Shown: piece after piece, positions 14,826-22,471 of the stretch
Numbering within the stretch: the first letter of the stretch is position 1
How the letters are laid out: each line of letters starts with the position of its first letter
Assembly: GCA_024404095.1 (NCBI GenBank)
Contig: JAKSQO010000021.1
Span: 1-47,121 of the forward strand
Origin: Clostridia bacterium
GTDB lineage: Bacteria > Bacillota > Clostridia > Oscillospirales > Acutalibacteraceae
DNA: 47,121 bases
Direction: 5' to 3'
Program-made: the position numbers and the translations under genes
Notes under the pieces: model-generated
Seen by the model: only the letters and a program-made list of their open reading frames with translations
The model's database searches: none
What the model was told of the DNA's origin: nothing

Positions 14826-16439
14826 TTGAAAGATTGGATTGACGAAAACGTTCTTGTTTCTTATAACGCTGTCCCTTACGGGTTGCTTACCGATGAAGTC
14901 CCGGAAGGTTGTGCAGGTGACGTTATAGACGAATTAAACCAGATATGCAGGTATTACAGGGTATACAAGTCAGGTAGTGATTTCCTTACAGAAGGAACGG
15001 GCGGCGATTACATCCCGGCTACACTCCACTATAAACTTTCGGCTAGTCTTATCAAGAAGGAAGCACGTTTTCTATTTGCTGAAAGTCCCGACATCAACGC
15101 TGTTGTTAAGGGACGTGCTTCTAAGGTCTCAGACAATACAGCCGATAAGGTAGAAGCGTTAAATAATCTGCTTCACGCTGTACTTGATAAGAATAACTTT
15201 GAAGATGCGTTGCTTAAAGCCGCTAAAGATTGTTTTATCGGTAAGCGTGTAGCGTGTGTTATCAACTTCAATGTTGAGGACGGCATAACAATTACTTTTC
15301 TCCCGTCTACACAGTTTATCTATGAGACAAAGCAGAACGACGTTACCACTTTAACTAAGTTCGTAGCGTTCGTTACAATCAGAAACAGCAGAAGCCAAGA
15401 CAACAAGCGTATTTTTAAGAAGAAGTATGAACTTGTTGACGGTGTTGTATATCTCACTGAGCAGATTTTCAACGGTGCGGGTGAAATCGTTGAAACCGTT
15501 TCAGAACGCCATAAAATAGCCCTTAAGACAATTCCGGCAGTTGTCTTTATAAATGATGGCTTAACGGGTGAAATGGACGGAGAAAGCGAGATAAAGGAAC
15601 TGGCAGACCTTGAAAGCTATTATAGTAAAATGTCTAACGGCGACTTAGATGCAGGTCGTAAGAGTATGAATCCTGTACTGTATGCGTTAGATTTAGACCA
15701 CAACAGCACAAAGAACTTGAGCCGCGGCGCGGGTAGCTTTTGGGACTTAATGACAGACCAAAACCTCACAGAACCGCATCCCGCCGTTGGTATGCTTGAA
15801 CCGCGTATGAGTTACAGTGATAGCCTTAAAACTTCACTTGACCGTATCAAAACAACGGCTTATGACTCTGTAGATATGCCGAATGTGACGCTTGAAACGA
15901 TGCAAGGTGCAATCACTTCCGGTAAGTCTCTGAAAGCTATCTATTGGAGTCTGATAGTACGCTGTAAAGAGAAGCTGAAAATGTGGAAACCTGCTTTACG
16001 TCGTATGGCTGAAATTATTATTGACGGTGCAATTATTTATCCTAAGTGTGCAGAGCGTTATACTTCTGATTTTATCGTTGCTACAGAGTACGAGATTGAA
16101 GTGCTTGAGAATAGCGTTATCCCGGAAGACGAGAACGAAGAAAAAGCAATGGACTTGAACGAAGTAGAAAGCCAGACAATGAGCAAGAAAGCGTATATGA
16201 AAAAGTGGCGTGGTCTGACTGACGACGAAGCAGACGAAGAGATTAAGCAGATTGCGCTTGAGCGTCAGATTCTGGAAGATAGTACTTTTAACCTTGACGA
16301 AGGTTTGAAACCTGTTGAGCATGATATTGACGACGAAGAAAACGACGAACTTACGCAGTTATTCAGCGGACTGTCTACAGAGGAAACAGAAAGCGTTATG
16401 CGTACATTTAACGCTATGCTGTCAGATAATGAGCAGTAG
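14826..16439 (+). CDS. Portal protein, SPP1 gp6-like
   Basis: The protein is 537 aa. The overall pattern is that of SPP1-type portals: an N-terminal segment with L-N-Q-I-C-R-Y-Y, a wing region, a stem near G-I-P-A-V-like V-V-F-I-N-D, and an acidic C-terminal crown ending in a run of D and E. Twelve copies form the DNA-entry vertex and dock the terminase. The TTG start at 14826 follows GGGGGTGAAG. Portal and MuF adjacency supports the call. Confidence 0.88.
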   Translation: MKDWIDENVLVSYNAVPYGLLTDEVPEGCAGDVIDELNQICRYYRVYKSGSDFLTEGTGGDYIPATLHYKLSASLIKKEARFLFAESPDINAVVKGRASKVSDNTADKVEALNNLLHAVLDKNNFEDALLKAAKDCFIGKRVACVINFNVEDGITITFLPSTQFIYETKQNDVTTLTKFVAFVTIRNSRSQDNKRIFKKKYELVDGVVYLTEQIFNGAGEIVETVSERHKIALKTIPAVVFINDGLTGEMDGESEIKELADLESYYSKMSNGDLDAGRKSMNPVLYALDLDHNSTKNLSRGAGSFWDLMTDQNLTEPHPAVGMLEPRMSYSDSLKTSLDRIKTTAYDSVDMPNVTLETMQGAITSGKSLKAIYWSLIVRCKEKLKMWKPALRRMAEIIIDGAIIYPKCAERYTSDFIVATEYEIEVLENSVIPEDENEEKAMDLNEVESQTMSKKAYMKKWRGLTDDEADEEIKQIALERQILEDSTFNLDEGLKPVEHDIDDEENDELTQLFSGLSTEETESVMRTFNAMLSDNEQ

Positions 16440-16456
16440 AAAGGGGGCGCGGTGAT

Positions 16457-18514
16457 ATGGCAACGAAGTTGAGCATGAAAGACGCTGAGGAAGCGCGGGA
16501 CAGTATCACCGCGCAACAGATGGAAGATATACAAAGCTTGTATATATCTTGGTCGTCTGAAATGGCAAGCAAAGCAAAAGAGTACAAACATAAAACAACG
16601 GCATCCGCGCCGTTGATGGAAATGCAATATAAAAAGTTACGCCGTACAATTTCGCGTCAGCGTTCTGTTTTAGAGGATGAATTAGAAGACGGCATTAAGC
16701 ACAACTTGCACCTTACAGCGCACAAGGTTACAGAAGTCTACAAAGAGTGGTTACGTGACTTTGGATTCAATGGTGAACTGATGGGCGCGGCGTTTGGTAA
16801 CATCGAAGCTAATGCGATAAACAACCTTGTAACAGGACAAATCTACGGAGAAGGTTGGGGCTTAAGTAAAGCTATATGGGGCACGAATGAAAAGACCGCG
16901 AAACAGGCTTATGAAATTGTCGCTGGTGCTATGGCAAAGAATGAACCAATATATGACACTGCAAAGTTGCTTGAAAGGTACGTTGACCCGAAAGCTAAGA
17001 AGAAATGGAACTTGAAAGCCCCTGACGGAAAAAGGATTTACCCGCGTGACGTTGATTATAATGCTCAGCGTTTAGCACGTACACTAACACAACATGCATA
17101 TCAACAAACGTTGCAAGGTTGCGTAAAAAACAATCCGTTTATTGAAAAGTTCCGTTGGATTGCAAACGGTTCCCGTGTATGTCCAATATGTGCTGAGCGT
17201 GACGGCAAACTGTACGACAAGAACGACTTACCTTTAGACCACCCGAACGGCATGTGTGTTTTTGAAGCTGTTGTTGATGATGATAAAATGCAAGATGCCC
17301 TTGTAGCGTGGTATAAGTCGCCAGATGGCACTTATCCAGATATAGACAAGTTTGCTATTGAACTTGGCTATAAACCCGCGGAGAAGTCAAATAAAGACGT
17401 TACAGAGGTATTAGACGACAAAGCAAAAGAAATATATTCCAAGTATGCGGGCTTATCGTATGAAGAAGCGTTGTGTAAGTCGATGGGAAGTACAAAAAGC
17501 TATGACGAATTTTTTGATTATTTCTATTCTTACGCAAATAGCGACTTTGACGACTTTTACAAGAAGGGTGAAGTATTGTGGGCTAAGCTTGCAAACGCGT
17601 ACAATAACGCAGACGGCAAGGAAGAGTTCGCGCCAAACCTTTTAGCAAACGCAGAAAAGAAGTTAATAGAAAAATATCAAGGTCAGAAGATTCAGTATGC
17701 TTCTTGGTGGCAGAAGCTTGACAACGAAGAAAAAGCACTTGCTAAAGCTATGAAAGAGCGTAGCGGATTGACGTGGAAAGACTGGTACAGTAAATACTTG
17801 GCAGACCAGAACGGGAAAGCGTCAACGCCGAAAATGTCAGCGGCTAAGACAGCGACGCGAATAACATCGTTCGATAAGTCTGAGAAGAAAAGATGGATTG
17901 ACCGTATATTATCACAGACGGAAAGCCGTATGCTACGAAGTGAAGATATGCAGTTAAACAAACTCACAGATGCAGAACGTAGGGCGTTGAAAAAGTACAC
18001 AGGTAGTTCCTATAGTTCGATGAACGGTTATTTACGTGATATAGCCGCACAGAAAAGCACAAAATATTATGATACGTCCGACGTTAATGCAGTAAATACT
18101 TTGATAAAGGGCATGAAAAAATTTAGTCTTGAGGAAGATTTTGTGTTACGTCGTGGTACGTCGTTCGGTGAACTTGGCGGCTTTTTGCAAGGTGATTACA
18201 GAGAAAACAAAGAGCGTGTAAGAAACATGAGCGTTAAAGAATTGAAAGACACTTTTAATGGAACAATTAACACATACCATAGTTTTATTTCTACGTCGTC
18301 ACTTTACGAACGCGGTTTTTCTGGTGACGTTGAAATGATATTCTACGCACCGAAAGGAACGCAAGCAAGCAGTATTATGTCAGTGTCACAGTTCGGTACG
18401 GGTGAAGGTGAAATGCTGTTGAATACAGAAACGCGTATAAAGATACTTGATGTTGAGAAGAATCACCACTCAGGTAGTGAAGTACGTGTATACGCTGAAA
18501 TATTGACAGAATGA
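16457..18514 (+). CDS. MuF minor head protein fused to ADP-ribosyltransferase
   Basis: The protein is 685 aa. The MuF/SPP1 gp7 head-morphogenesis domain covers about 90-280, with C242-x2-C245 in V-C-P-I-C and D-H-P-N-G-M-C. The C-terminal 150 residues carry the R-S-E triad of toxin-type ADP-ribosyltransferases: R566 in R-R-G-T, S612-T613-S614 in F-I-S-T-S-S, and E650-x-E652 in G-E-G-E-M-L. The protein should enter the capsid through its MuF part and deliver an enzyme that modifies a host target on infection; that is known for related phage ARTs and inferred here. The E-x-E form favours arginine modification. Confidence 0.88.
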   Translation: MATKLSMKDAEEARDSITAQQMEDIQSLYISWSSEMASKAKEYKHKTTASAPLMEMQYKKLRRTISRQRSVLEDELEDGIKHNLHLTAHKVTEVYKEWLRDFGFNGELMGAAFGNIEANAINNLVTGQIYGEGWGLSKAIWGTNEKTAKQAYEIVAGAMAKNEPIYDTAKLLERYVDPKAKKKWNLKAPDGKRIYPRDVDYNAQRLARTLTQHAYQQTLQGCVKNNPFIEKFRWIANGSRVCPICAERDGKLYDKNDLPLDHPNGMCVFEAVVDDDKMQDALVAWYKSPDGTYPDIDKFAIELGYKPAEKSNKDVTEVLDDKAKEIYSKYAGLSYEEALCKSMGSTKSYDEFFDYFYSYANSDFDDFYKKGEVLWAKLANAYNNADGKEEFAPNLLANAEKKLIEKYQGQKIQYASWWQKLDNEEKALAKAMKERSGLTWKDWYSKYLADQNGKASTPKMSAAKTATRITSFDKSEKKRWIDRILSQTESRMLRSEDMQLNKLTDAERRALKKYTGSSYSSMNGYLRDIAAQKSTKYYDTSDVNAVNTLIKGMKKFSLEEDFVLRRGTSFGELGGFLQGDYRENKERVRNMSVKELKDTFNGTINTYHSFISTSSLYERGFSGDVEMIFYAPKGTQASSIMSVSQFGTGEGEMLLNTETRIKILDVEKNHHSGSEVRVYAEILTE

Positions 18515-18528
18515 AAGGGGCGTTAATC

Positions 18529-18759
18529 ATGGCGGCAGAAAGCAAAGAAGAAATGAAAAAGAGATTGAAAGAGCGTATAGAAAGCGAAGCACAAGGGGCG
18601 GCGGGCGTATATAATTATATGCTGTGCTGTAAAGATTGCGTATACCGTCTGAACGACGCTATCATTAGACGCAACACGGGAAAGTGTGAAGAATACCCAC
18701 TTGGAAAGCCTAACGCTGTGTTACTTGGTTTTGAATGCCTTGATTATTTAAAAGAGTAA
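18529..18759 (+). CDS. Hypothetical small Cys-containing protein
   Basis: The protein is 76 aa. C-C-K-D-C near residue 34 and two more cysteines at C-E-E-Y and E-C-L suggest a small metal-binding fold. The ATG at 18529 follows GAAAGGGGCG and replaces the in-frame ATG at 18511. It starts right after the MuF-ART gene, the position where an immunity gene to a polymorphic toxin often sits, but no immunity family is recognised. It is the last gene of this part of the late operon. Confidence 0.6.
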   Translation: MAAESKEEMKKRLKERIESEAQGAAGVYNYMLCCKDCVYRLNDAIIRRNTGKCEEYPLGKPNAVLLGFECLDYLKE

Positions 18760-18878
18760 TATATAATACTATATAATATATTTATATAATAATATATCTT
18801 TTATGTTATTGTATTTATGTGTTATATAGTATTTTTTTATGTATTTATATTTTTATTAAAAATAATTGATTTTAGGTA

Positions 18879-18907
18879 TTGACAAATACGCAAATAAGTA
18901 GTATTCT
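18879..18907 (+). promoter_or_regulatory. Early promoter inside the head-gene region
   Basis: TTGACA (18879-18884), a 17-bp spacer and TATTCT (18902-18907), then six bases and GTAACAC (18914-18920), continuing GATAACATAAA. It is preceded by about 100 bp of nearly pure A/T sequence (18765-18870) without a gene. The leader ends AAAGCTCTTAAGAAAGG. It drives a two-gene cassette placed between late genes. Confidence 0.85.
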
Positions 18908-18974
18908 TTAGGTGTAACACGATAACATAAACAATTAAATAAAAATAAAGCTCTTAAGAAAGGAAGTAAAGATT

Positions 18975-19271
18975 ATGACAAAGCAGATGTTAGAAGAAAA
19001 TATTAAAACAAACTTAGTTGAAGCATATAAGAGCGGCAGATTCTACACAATAAACGGTTACTTAACTATTGAGGGCGTAATGATTGGAATAGCTGAAGCA
19101 ATGGGTTATGAAATTGAAGTTAATCACTTCCGTCACGGCAGATTCTCCCGCGAATTTGTAAACAAGGACGAGCGCGAAAAAGTCATTACAATCATGAACG
19201 GTATGGAGAAGAAAGGACTTCTTAAGTTATCAAAAAACAGCTGTATGTATAAACTGGCATACGCATTCTAA
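18975..19271 (+). CDS. Hypothetical early protein, ribozyme-linked
   Basis: This 98-aa soluble protein is predicted to be a small alpha/beta, winged-helix-like fold: a helix, then I-N-G-Y-L-T-I-E-G-V, and ending with a helix and two short strands. No family can be confirmed. An AAGAAAGGAAG site precedes the ATG. Its TAA stop is four bases before the stem I strand of a hammerhead ribozyme, so ribosomes finishing this gene would cover the ribozyme. Confidence 0.65.
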   Translation: MTKQMLEENIKTNLVEAYKSGRFYTINGYLTIEGVMIGIAEAMGYEIEVNHFRHGRFSREFVNKDEREKVITIMNGMEKKGLLKLSKNSCMYKLAYAF

Positions 19272-19275
19272 ATAA

Positions 19276-19330
19276 AGTCCCTGACGAGTCTTTGAAAATT
19301 AAGACGAAACGCCCGTAAGGGCGTAGGACT
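19276..19330 (+). ncRNA. Hammerhead ribozyme, type I (copy 1)
   Basis: All conserved parts are present in order. Stem I is AGTCC (19276-19280) with GGACT (19326-19330). The core CTGACGA is 19281-19287. Stem II is GTCTT/AAGAC (19288-19305) with an 8-nt loop. GAAA is 19306-19309. Stem III is CGCCC/GGGCG (19310-19323) with a GTAA tetraloop. U19324 and A19325 follow, with predicted cleavage after A19325. Stem I is open, hence type I. A second copy at 40694 differs by two compensatory pairs in stem II while keeping the same loop. It would cut the mRNA between two small genes. Confidence 0.92.
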
Positions 19331-19365
19331 ACTAAGCAAAGCATTCAAGAAAGGAATAAACGATT

Positions 19366-19608
19366 ATGTATAAGAAAATGGTTATTGCTATGATTTGCAA
19401 CACGCTGTCAGACCTTTTTAATGAGCCGATAGTTGAAAGTGAAATTCATGATTTTAGATATGACAATGAAACGCATATTGTTAACTTCACAGTTCAATTC
19501 TGGACAACTCACGGATTTGAAAAGCATAGCGGTTTTATCTGTAGCACTGGTAGAATGAATCTTGATGGTAATTATCTCAAGGGAAGCTATGGCAACAAGC
19601 AGTATTGA
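19366..19608 (+). CDS. Hypothetical protein downstream of ribozyme
   Basis: The protein is 80 aa: an N-terminal helix (M-V-I-A-M-I-C-N-T-L) followed by a beta-rich body with His and Phe residues. It has a strong AAGAAAGGA site. After ribozyme cleavage its mRNA would begin with GGACU about 40 nt upstream of the ATG. It is followed by a strong terminator. No family is recognised. Confidence 0.65.
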   Translation: MYKKMVIAMICNTLSDLFNEPIVESEIHDFRYDNETHIVNFTVQFWTTHGFEKHSGFICSTGRMNLDGNYLKGSYGNKQY

Positions 19609-19626
19609 TAATAAGCAACGTACACC

Positions 19627-19653
19627 GGGCGGTAACTAACCGCCTTTTCTTTT
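19627..19653 (+). terminator. Rho-independent terminator of the inserted cassette
   Basis: GGCGGT (19628-19633) pairs with ACCGCC (19639-19644) around AACTA, followed by TTTTCTTTTT. It isolates the 18879-19608 cassette from the following head genes. Confidence 0.88.
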
Positions 19654-19688
19654 TGCTATAAAATATATAAAAATATTTAAAATAGTGC

Positions 19689-19717
19689 TTGACTTATATG
19701 TGGCAATGTGGTATTGT
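19689..19717 (+). promoter_or_regulatory. Promoter for the scaffold/capsid genes
   Basis: TTGACT (19689-19694), a 17-bp spacer and TATTGT (19712-19717), with the same TATTGTATA core as the promoter at 9149. No GTAACAC follows; the transcript instead begins with a GC-rich hairpin. It is well placed to drive the zinc-ribbon, scaffold, decoration and capsid genes. Confidence 0.8.
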
Positions 19718-19723
19718 ATAAGG

Positions 19724-19890
19724 GCGGGGACGTGTGCCCCGCGAAAGAGGTTAGAACATCAAAGCAGTTAGAAGACAGCGGGGATGTAAGATGGCAGGTG
19801 TAGGGCATTGACCCGTATTATCTCCCCAAAGTTAATAGTCACTTGTCGTTAGAACAGCCACGCCGAATATTTTAAAAAGGTGGTGCATAG
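19724..19890 (+). promoter_or_regulatory. Structured leader of the capsid operon
   Basis: The leader starts with GCGGGG (19724-19729) paired to CCCCGC (19737-19742) around a 7-nt loop, then about 145 nt without an ORF. It contains three GTTAGAA repeats (about 19750, 19769 and 19850) and a later GGGGAT..ATCTCCCC complementarity (about 19781-19826) that could form a long-range stem. This is a stabilising or regulatory 5' UTR by appearance; no known riboswitch is recognised. Confidence 0.45.
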
Positions 19891-20304
19891 ATGTCAGCAA
19901 CAGCTAATGCGAATATTAAAGTCAGGTGCAAGAGTTGCCGTGAAAGTTTTATCCCCCACATTCCGATTGATGGGGAAGAGAACAAAGAAAGCGGTTTTGT
20001 ATATTTGAAGCCGCGCAAACCTGTTTTAAAAGAAGGTGCAAAGTACTATGTAACTTCTTATATTTGCCCGTGTTGTGGTGAGTTGAACGTTGTACAGGTT
20101 GACGACGAATTAACCATTAAGACGCTTGATAAAATAATACGTCTTGCGGGCTGTAAGCTTCGTGGGCTTAGTAACGGCACACTGACAGAAAAAGCGGAAA
20201 GACGCATAAGCAGAGAAGCGTATAACTTGAACGCTTACCTTGATAGCAGACGCAAGAAGCTGTATGAAAAATATACAGAAAATCACGTCGCAAGAAAGGG
20301 GTAA
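19891..20304 (+). CDS. Zinc-ribbon protein
   Basis: The protein is 137 aa. C-K-S-C near residue 13 and C-P-C-C-G near residue 59 flank a beta-rich segment with G-A-K-Y-Y-V-T-S-Y-I, and a basic helical C-terminus follows. The next gene repeats the same layout (two knuckles around a G-V-K-Y-like strand, then C-P-E-C-G), so the pair is probably an old tandem duplication. It could be a scaffold accessory or nucleic-acid binder. Confidence 0.7.
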   Translation: MSATANANIKVRCKSCRESFIPHIPIDGEENKESGFVYLKPRKPVLKEGAKYYVTSYICPCCGELNVVQVDDELTIKTLDKIIRLAGCKLRGLSNGTLTEKAERRISREAYNLNAYLDSRRKKLYEKYTENHVARKG

Positions 20305-20307
20305 CGT

Positions 20308-20685
20308 ATGAATGTACAGTGTGACGTATGTAATACATCTTTCGATGCAACGCCAAAGACCGACACGCTTAAAGTCAACGGCGTAAAGTATGAACTGCTG
20401 TTTTTGATATGTCCTGAATGTGGTAAAGTTTACCCGTCTGCTGTTTATGATTCTGATAGTGTCAAGTTGACGCAAGAGATACAGAAATACCAAAGCCGCT
20501 TGAAGAAGGTGCGCACCAAAGCAGACGCGTTGAGCAAGGATGCAAAGCGCATATCTGACGCAATAGCAGTCAAACAAGCAAAGTTAAAAACAAATTTGGA
20601 ACGGTCAAAGCACGTAATAGAACGCGGTGAAATCGTTTATACTGAAAATGGTTTGCAGTTCAAAGCGTGTCCGTTCTTAAAATAG
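20308..20685 (+). CDS. Zinc-ribbon protein with coiled coil
   Basis: The protein is 125 aa. C-D-V-C (residues 5-8) and C-P-E-C-G (about 35-39) form a zinc ribbon, followed by a long helix (about 53-100) with heptad-like Leu/Ala spacing. It is the likely paralogue of its upstream neighbour, three bases away. It sits directly before the scaffold gene, so a role in head assembly is possible but unproven. Confidence 0.7.
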   Translation: MNVQCDVCNTSFDATPKTDTLKVNGVKYELLFLICPECGKVYPSAVYDSDSVKLTQEIQKYQSRLKKVRTKADALSKDAKRISDAIAVKQAKLKTNLERSKHVIERGEIVYTENGLQFKACPFLK

Positions 20686-20700
20686 AAAGGGTGAAAGTTA

Positions 20701-21300
20701 ATGGGCGACAATGAAAATAAAGACAGCGCTGTAACTGACGTAAACAACGCTGATAATAACAACAACGTAGATACAGCCACAAGCGCACAGGATGCCACAG
20801 AAACGGCGAAAACATACACAGCGGATGAATATACAGCCGCAGTAGAAAAAGCCAAGACAGAAGCTGTAGAGGGCGTTTATAAAGCACTGGGCTTGAAGCC
20901 GGGTGATAACAAGACCGTTGAACTGCTTAAGGCTATCATTGACACACAGAGCAGACAGAACAGCAGAAAAGAGACAGCCGCAACGAACGCAGAGAATGAA
21001 AGGCGTGTGCTTGTTGCAGAAGCAAAAGCTGAAGTTGTTGTAGCAGGTATCAACAAAGCGTTTATTGATGATGCCGTAACGCTTATCCTTGCAAAAGGTG
21101 ATGCTTCCGATATGAAAGCATCCGTTGCAGAGTTAAAGACAAAATATCCGGCATGGTTCGAAGTTTTAGCAGAAGCAGAAGGAACAGGAAAAGCACCACA
21201 GGAGCAGAAGAAAGAAGTTTCTTCTAAGTCTGGTATTGGTGCAAGATTGGCGGCTAAACGCTCAGCGTTAAACGCTAACAAAAAGAGCGTATGGGGGTAA
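20701..21300 (+). CDS. Scaffolding protein
   Basis: The protein is 199 aa. A polar, low-complexity N-terminus (Asn/Thr/Ala-rich) is followed by helical central segments and a short basic C-terminal helix (A-R-L-A-A-K-R-S-A-L), the usual capsid-binding end of phage scaffolds. It lies upstream of the decoration and capsid genes. Scaffold directs coat assembly and leaves before packaging. Identification is by position and composition. Confidence 0.75.
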   Translation: MGDNENKDSAVTDVNNADNNNNVDTATSAQDATETAKTYTADEYTAAVEKAKTEAVEGVYKALGLKPGDNKTVELLKAIIDTQSRQNSRKETAATNAENERRVLVAEAKAEVVVAGINKAFIDDAVTLILAKGDASDMKASVAELKTKYPAWFEVLAEAEGTGKAPQEQKKEVSSKSGIGARLAAKRSALNANKKSVWG

Positions 21301-21327
21301 ATGTAAGTAAGGGGGTGAATATGACCC

Positions 21328-22335
21328 TTGTTAAATAAATCAGGTGTCGAAAGTGAATTAGTGTTAGATATAGCACAGATATTATTAGACGTTGATAACG
21401 CGGTTTCAATACCGTGTGTAGTTCCTCAGAAGTTGGGAACACATGTTGATAAGTATACAGTTGTAAAAGCAGGTACGCCAATAGTGTTAAATCTGTTGGA
21501 CACTGAAAAGATTGCAAAGCCCGTTGGTGAATACGAATATGACTTAGACGCAGGTGGTGAAAGTATTACTCCCGCACGTTGGATTGCTATTTATTCACCG
21601 ACGCTAGATTTACAAGTTGAGCCTGATAAGTGTTATCAGTGGATGGTGGATAATTGTACAGAACAGGAATTTAATTACATGTGGACGATGTTCAAATTTG
21701 ATAGTGACGGCAGAGAAGCATACCTCAAAACGCGTAATGATACGCGCTATTGGTACGACAAGGCGCAACTTGAGAATGATTTTGGAATTAAAGTTCTGTC
21801 TGGTAATACTACTAATGCAAAAATCTATTGTCCATTTTTTAACTACATGCTTAACCCGTTTTTTAAAGACATGACATCCGTTGACAATTTGAAATTCACT
21901 GATGTATCAAAGTATCTTAGAGTGATTGTAAGCGGATACCTTGGGCGTGTTATCGAAGAAGAAAATTCTTTATTTGATGAAATGACATTTACAAAGTTGT
22001 CAGATGAAACTGCCGAAATTAAAAGGAACGGTGTTCCTGTCATTGGCACGTATAATTTTGATACTGTAGTAAATGACATGGGATTTACTTACATTGGTAA
22101 TTTTGCTGTAGGTGATACAATCGTTGCGAGATTGATTAACGGTGACTTGCCGCCGAAGACAAAAATGAACGCTATCTTGTTGAATGATGTAAATGTGACG
22201 GAAGAAGACGGGAACGGCACAGCGTTGATATTTGGTTCTGTAAATACAAACCGCGTTTCTAGTATCGTAAGGGATGCGTTAATAGAAGCGGCTAAAGATT
22301 ATAACGGGCATTCATTAAAATGTGTTGCACTGTAA
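21328..22335 (+). CDS. Decoration-protein paralogue with inserted domain (1)
   Basis: The protein is 335 aa. Residues about 20-62 (I-P-C-V-V-P-Q..K-A-G-T-P-I) and about 276-315 (M-N-A-I-L-L-N-D-V-N-V-T..G-T-A-L-I-F-G) match the two halves of the 129-aa gpD-like protein at 23655. Between them is an insertion of about 205 residues of unknown fold. The TTG start at 21328 is supported by the paralogue N-termini (M-L-N / M-F-N). An ATG at 21321 with better spacing gives only the peptide M-T-L-V-K. It probably sits on the capsid surface. Confidence 0.75.
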   Translation: MLNKSGVESELVLDIAQILLDVDNAVSIPCVVPQKLGTHVDKYTVVKAGTPIVLNLLDTEKIAKPVGEYEYDLDAGGESITPARWIAIYSPTLDLQVEPDKCYQWMVDNCTEQEFNYMWTMFKFDSDGREAYLKTRNDTRYWYDKAQLENDFGIKVLSGNTTNAKIYCPFFNYMLNPFFKDMTSVDNLKFTDVSKYLRVIVSGYLGRVIEEENSLFDEMTFTKLSDETAEIKRNGVPVIGTYNFDTVVNDMGFTYIGNFAVGDTIVARLINGDLPPKTKMNAILLNDVNVTEEDGNGTALIFGSVNTNRVSSIVRDALIEAAKDYNGHSLKCVAL

Positions 22336-22352
22336 AAGGACGGTGAAAAAAA

Positions 22353-22445
22353 ATGTTTGGTAAAAAATACGACTTTATCACAGAAAGTTATGATTATGCT
22401 ATTCTTAACCTGCTGACGCTGTTGGAATGCATATTCATGATTTGA
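22353..22445 (+). CDS. 30-aa small ORF between decoration genes
   Basis: The ATG at 22353 follows AAGGACGGTGAAA, a strong ribosome site. The peptide begins M-F-G-K-K-Y-D-F, has a hydrophobic second half (A-I-L-N-L-L-T-L-L-E) and ends F-M-I. It fills the gap between two decoration paralogues. It could be a real micro-protein or a remnant of a further decoration copy (compare M-F-N at the next start). Confidence 0.5.
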   Translation: MFGKKYDFITESYDYAILNLLTLLECIFMI

Positions 22446-22471
22446 TAATAAAAAGAAAGGGGGAAAACTAA

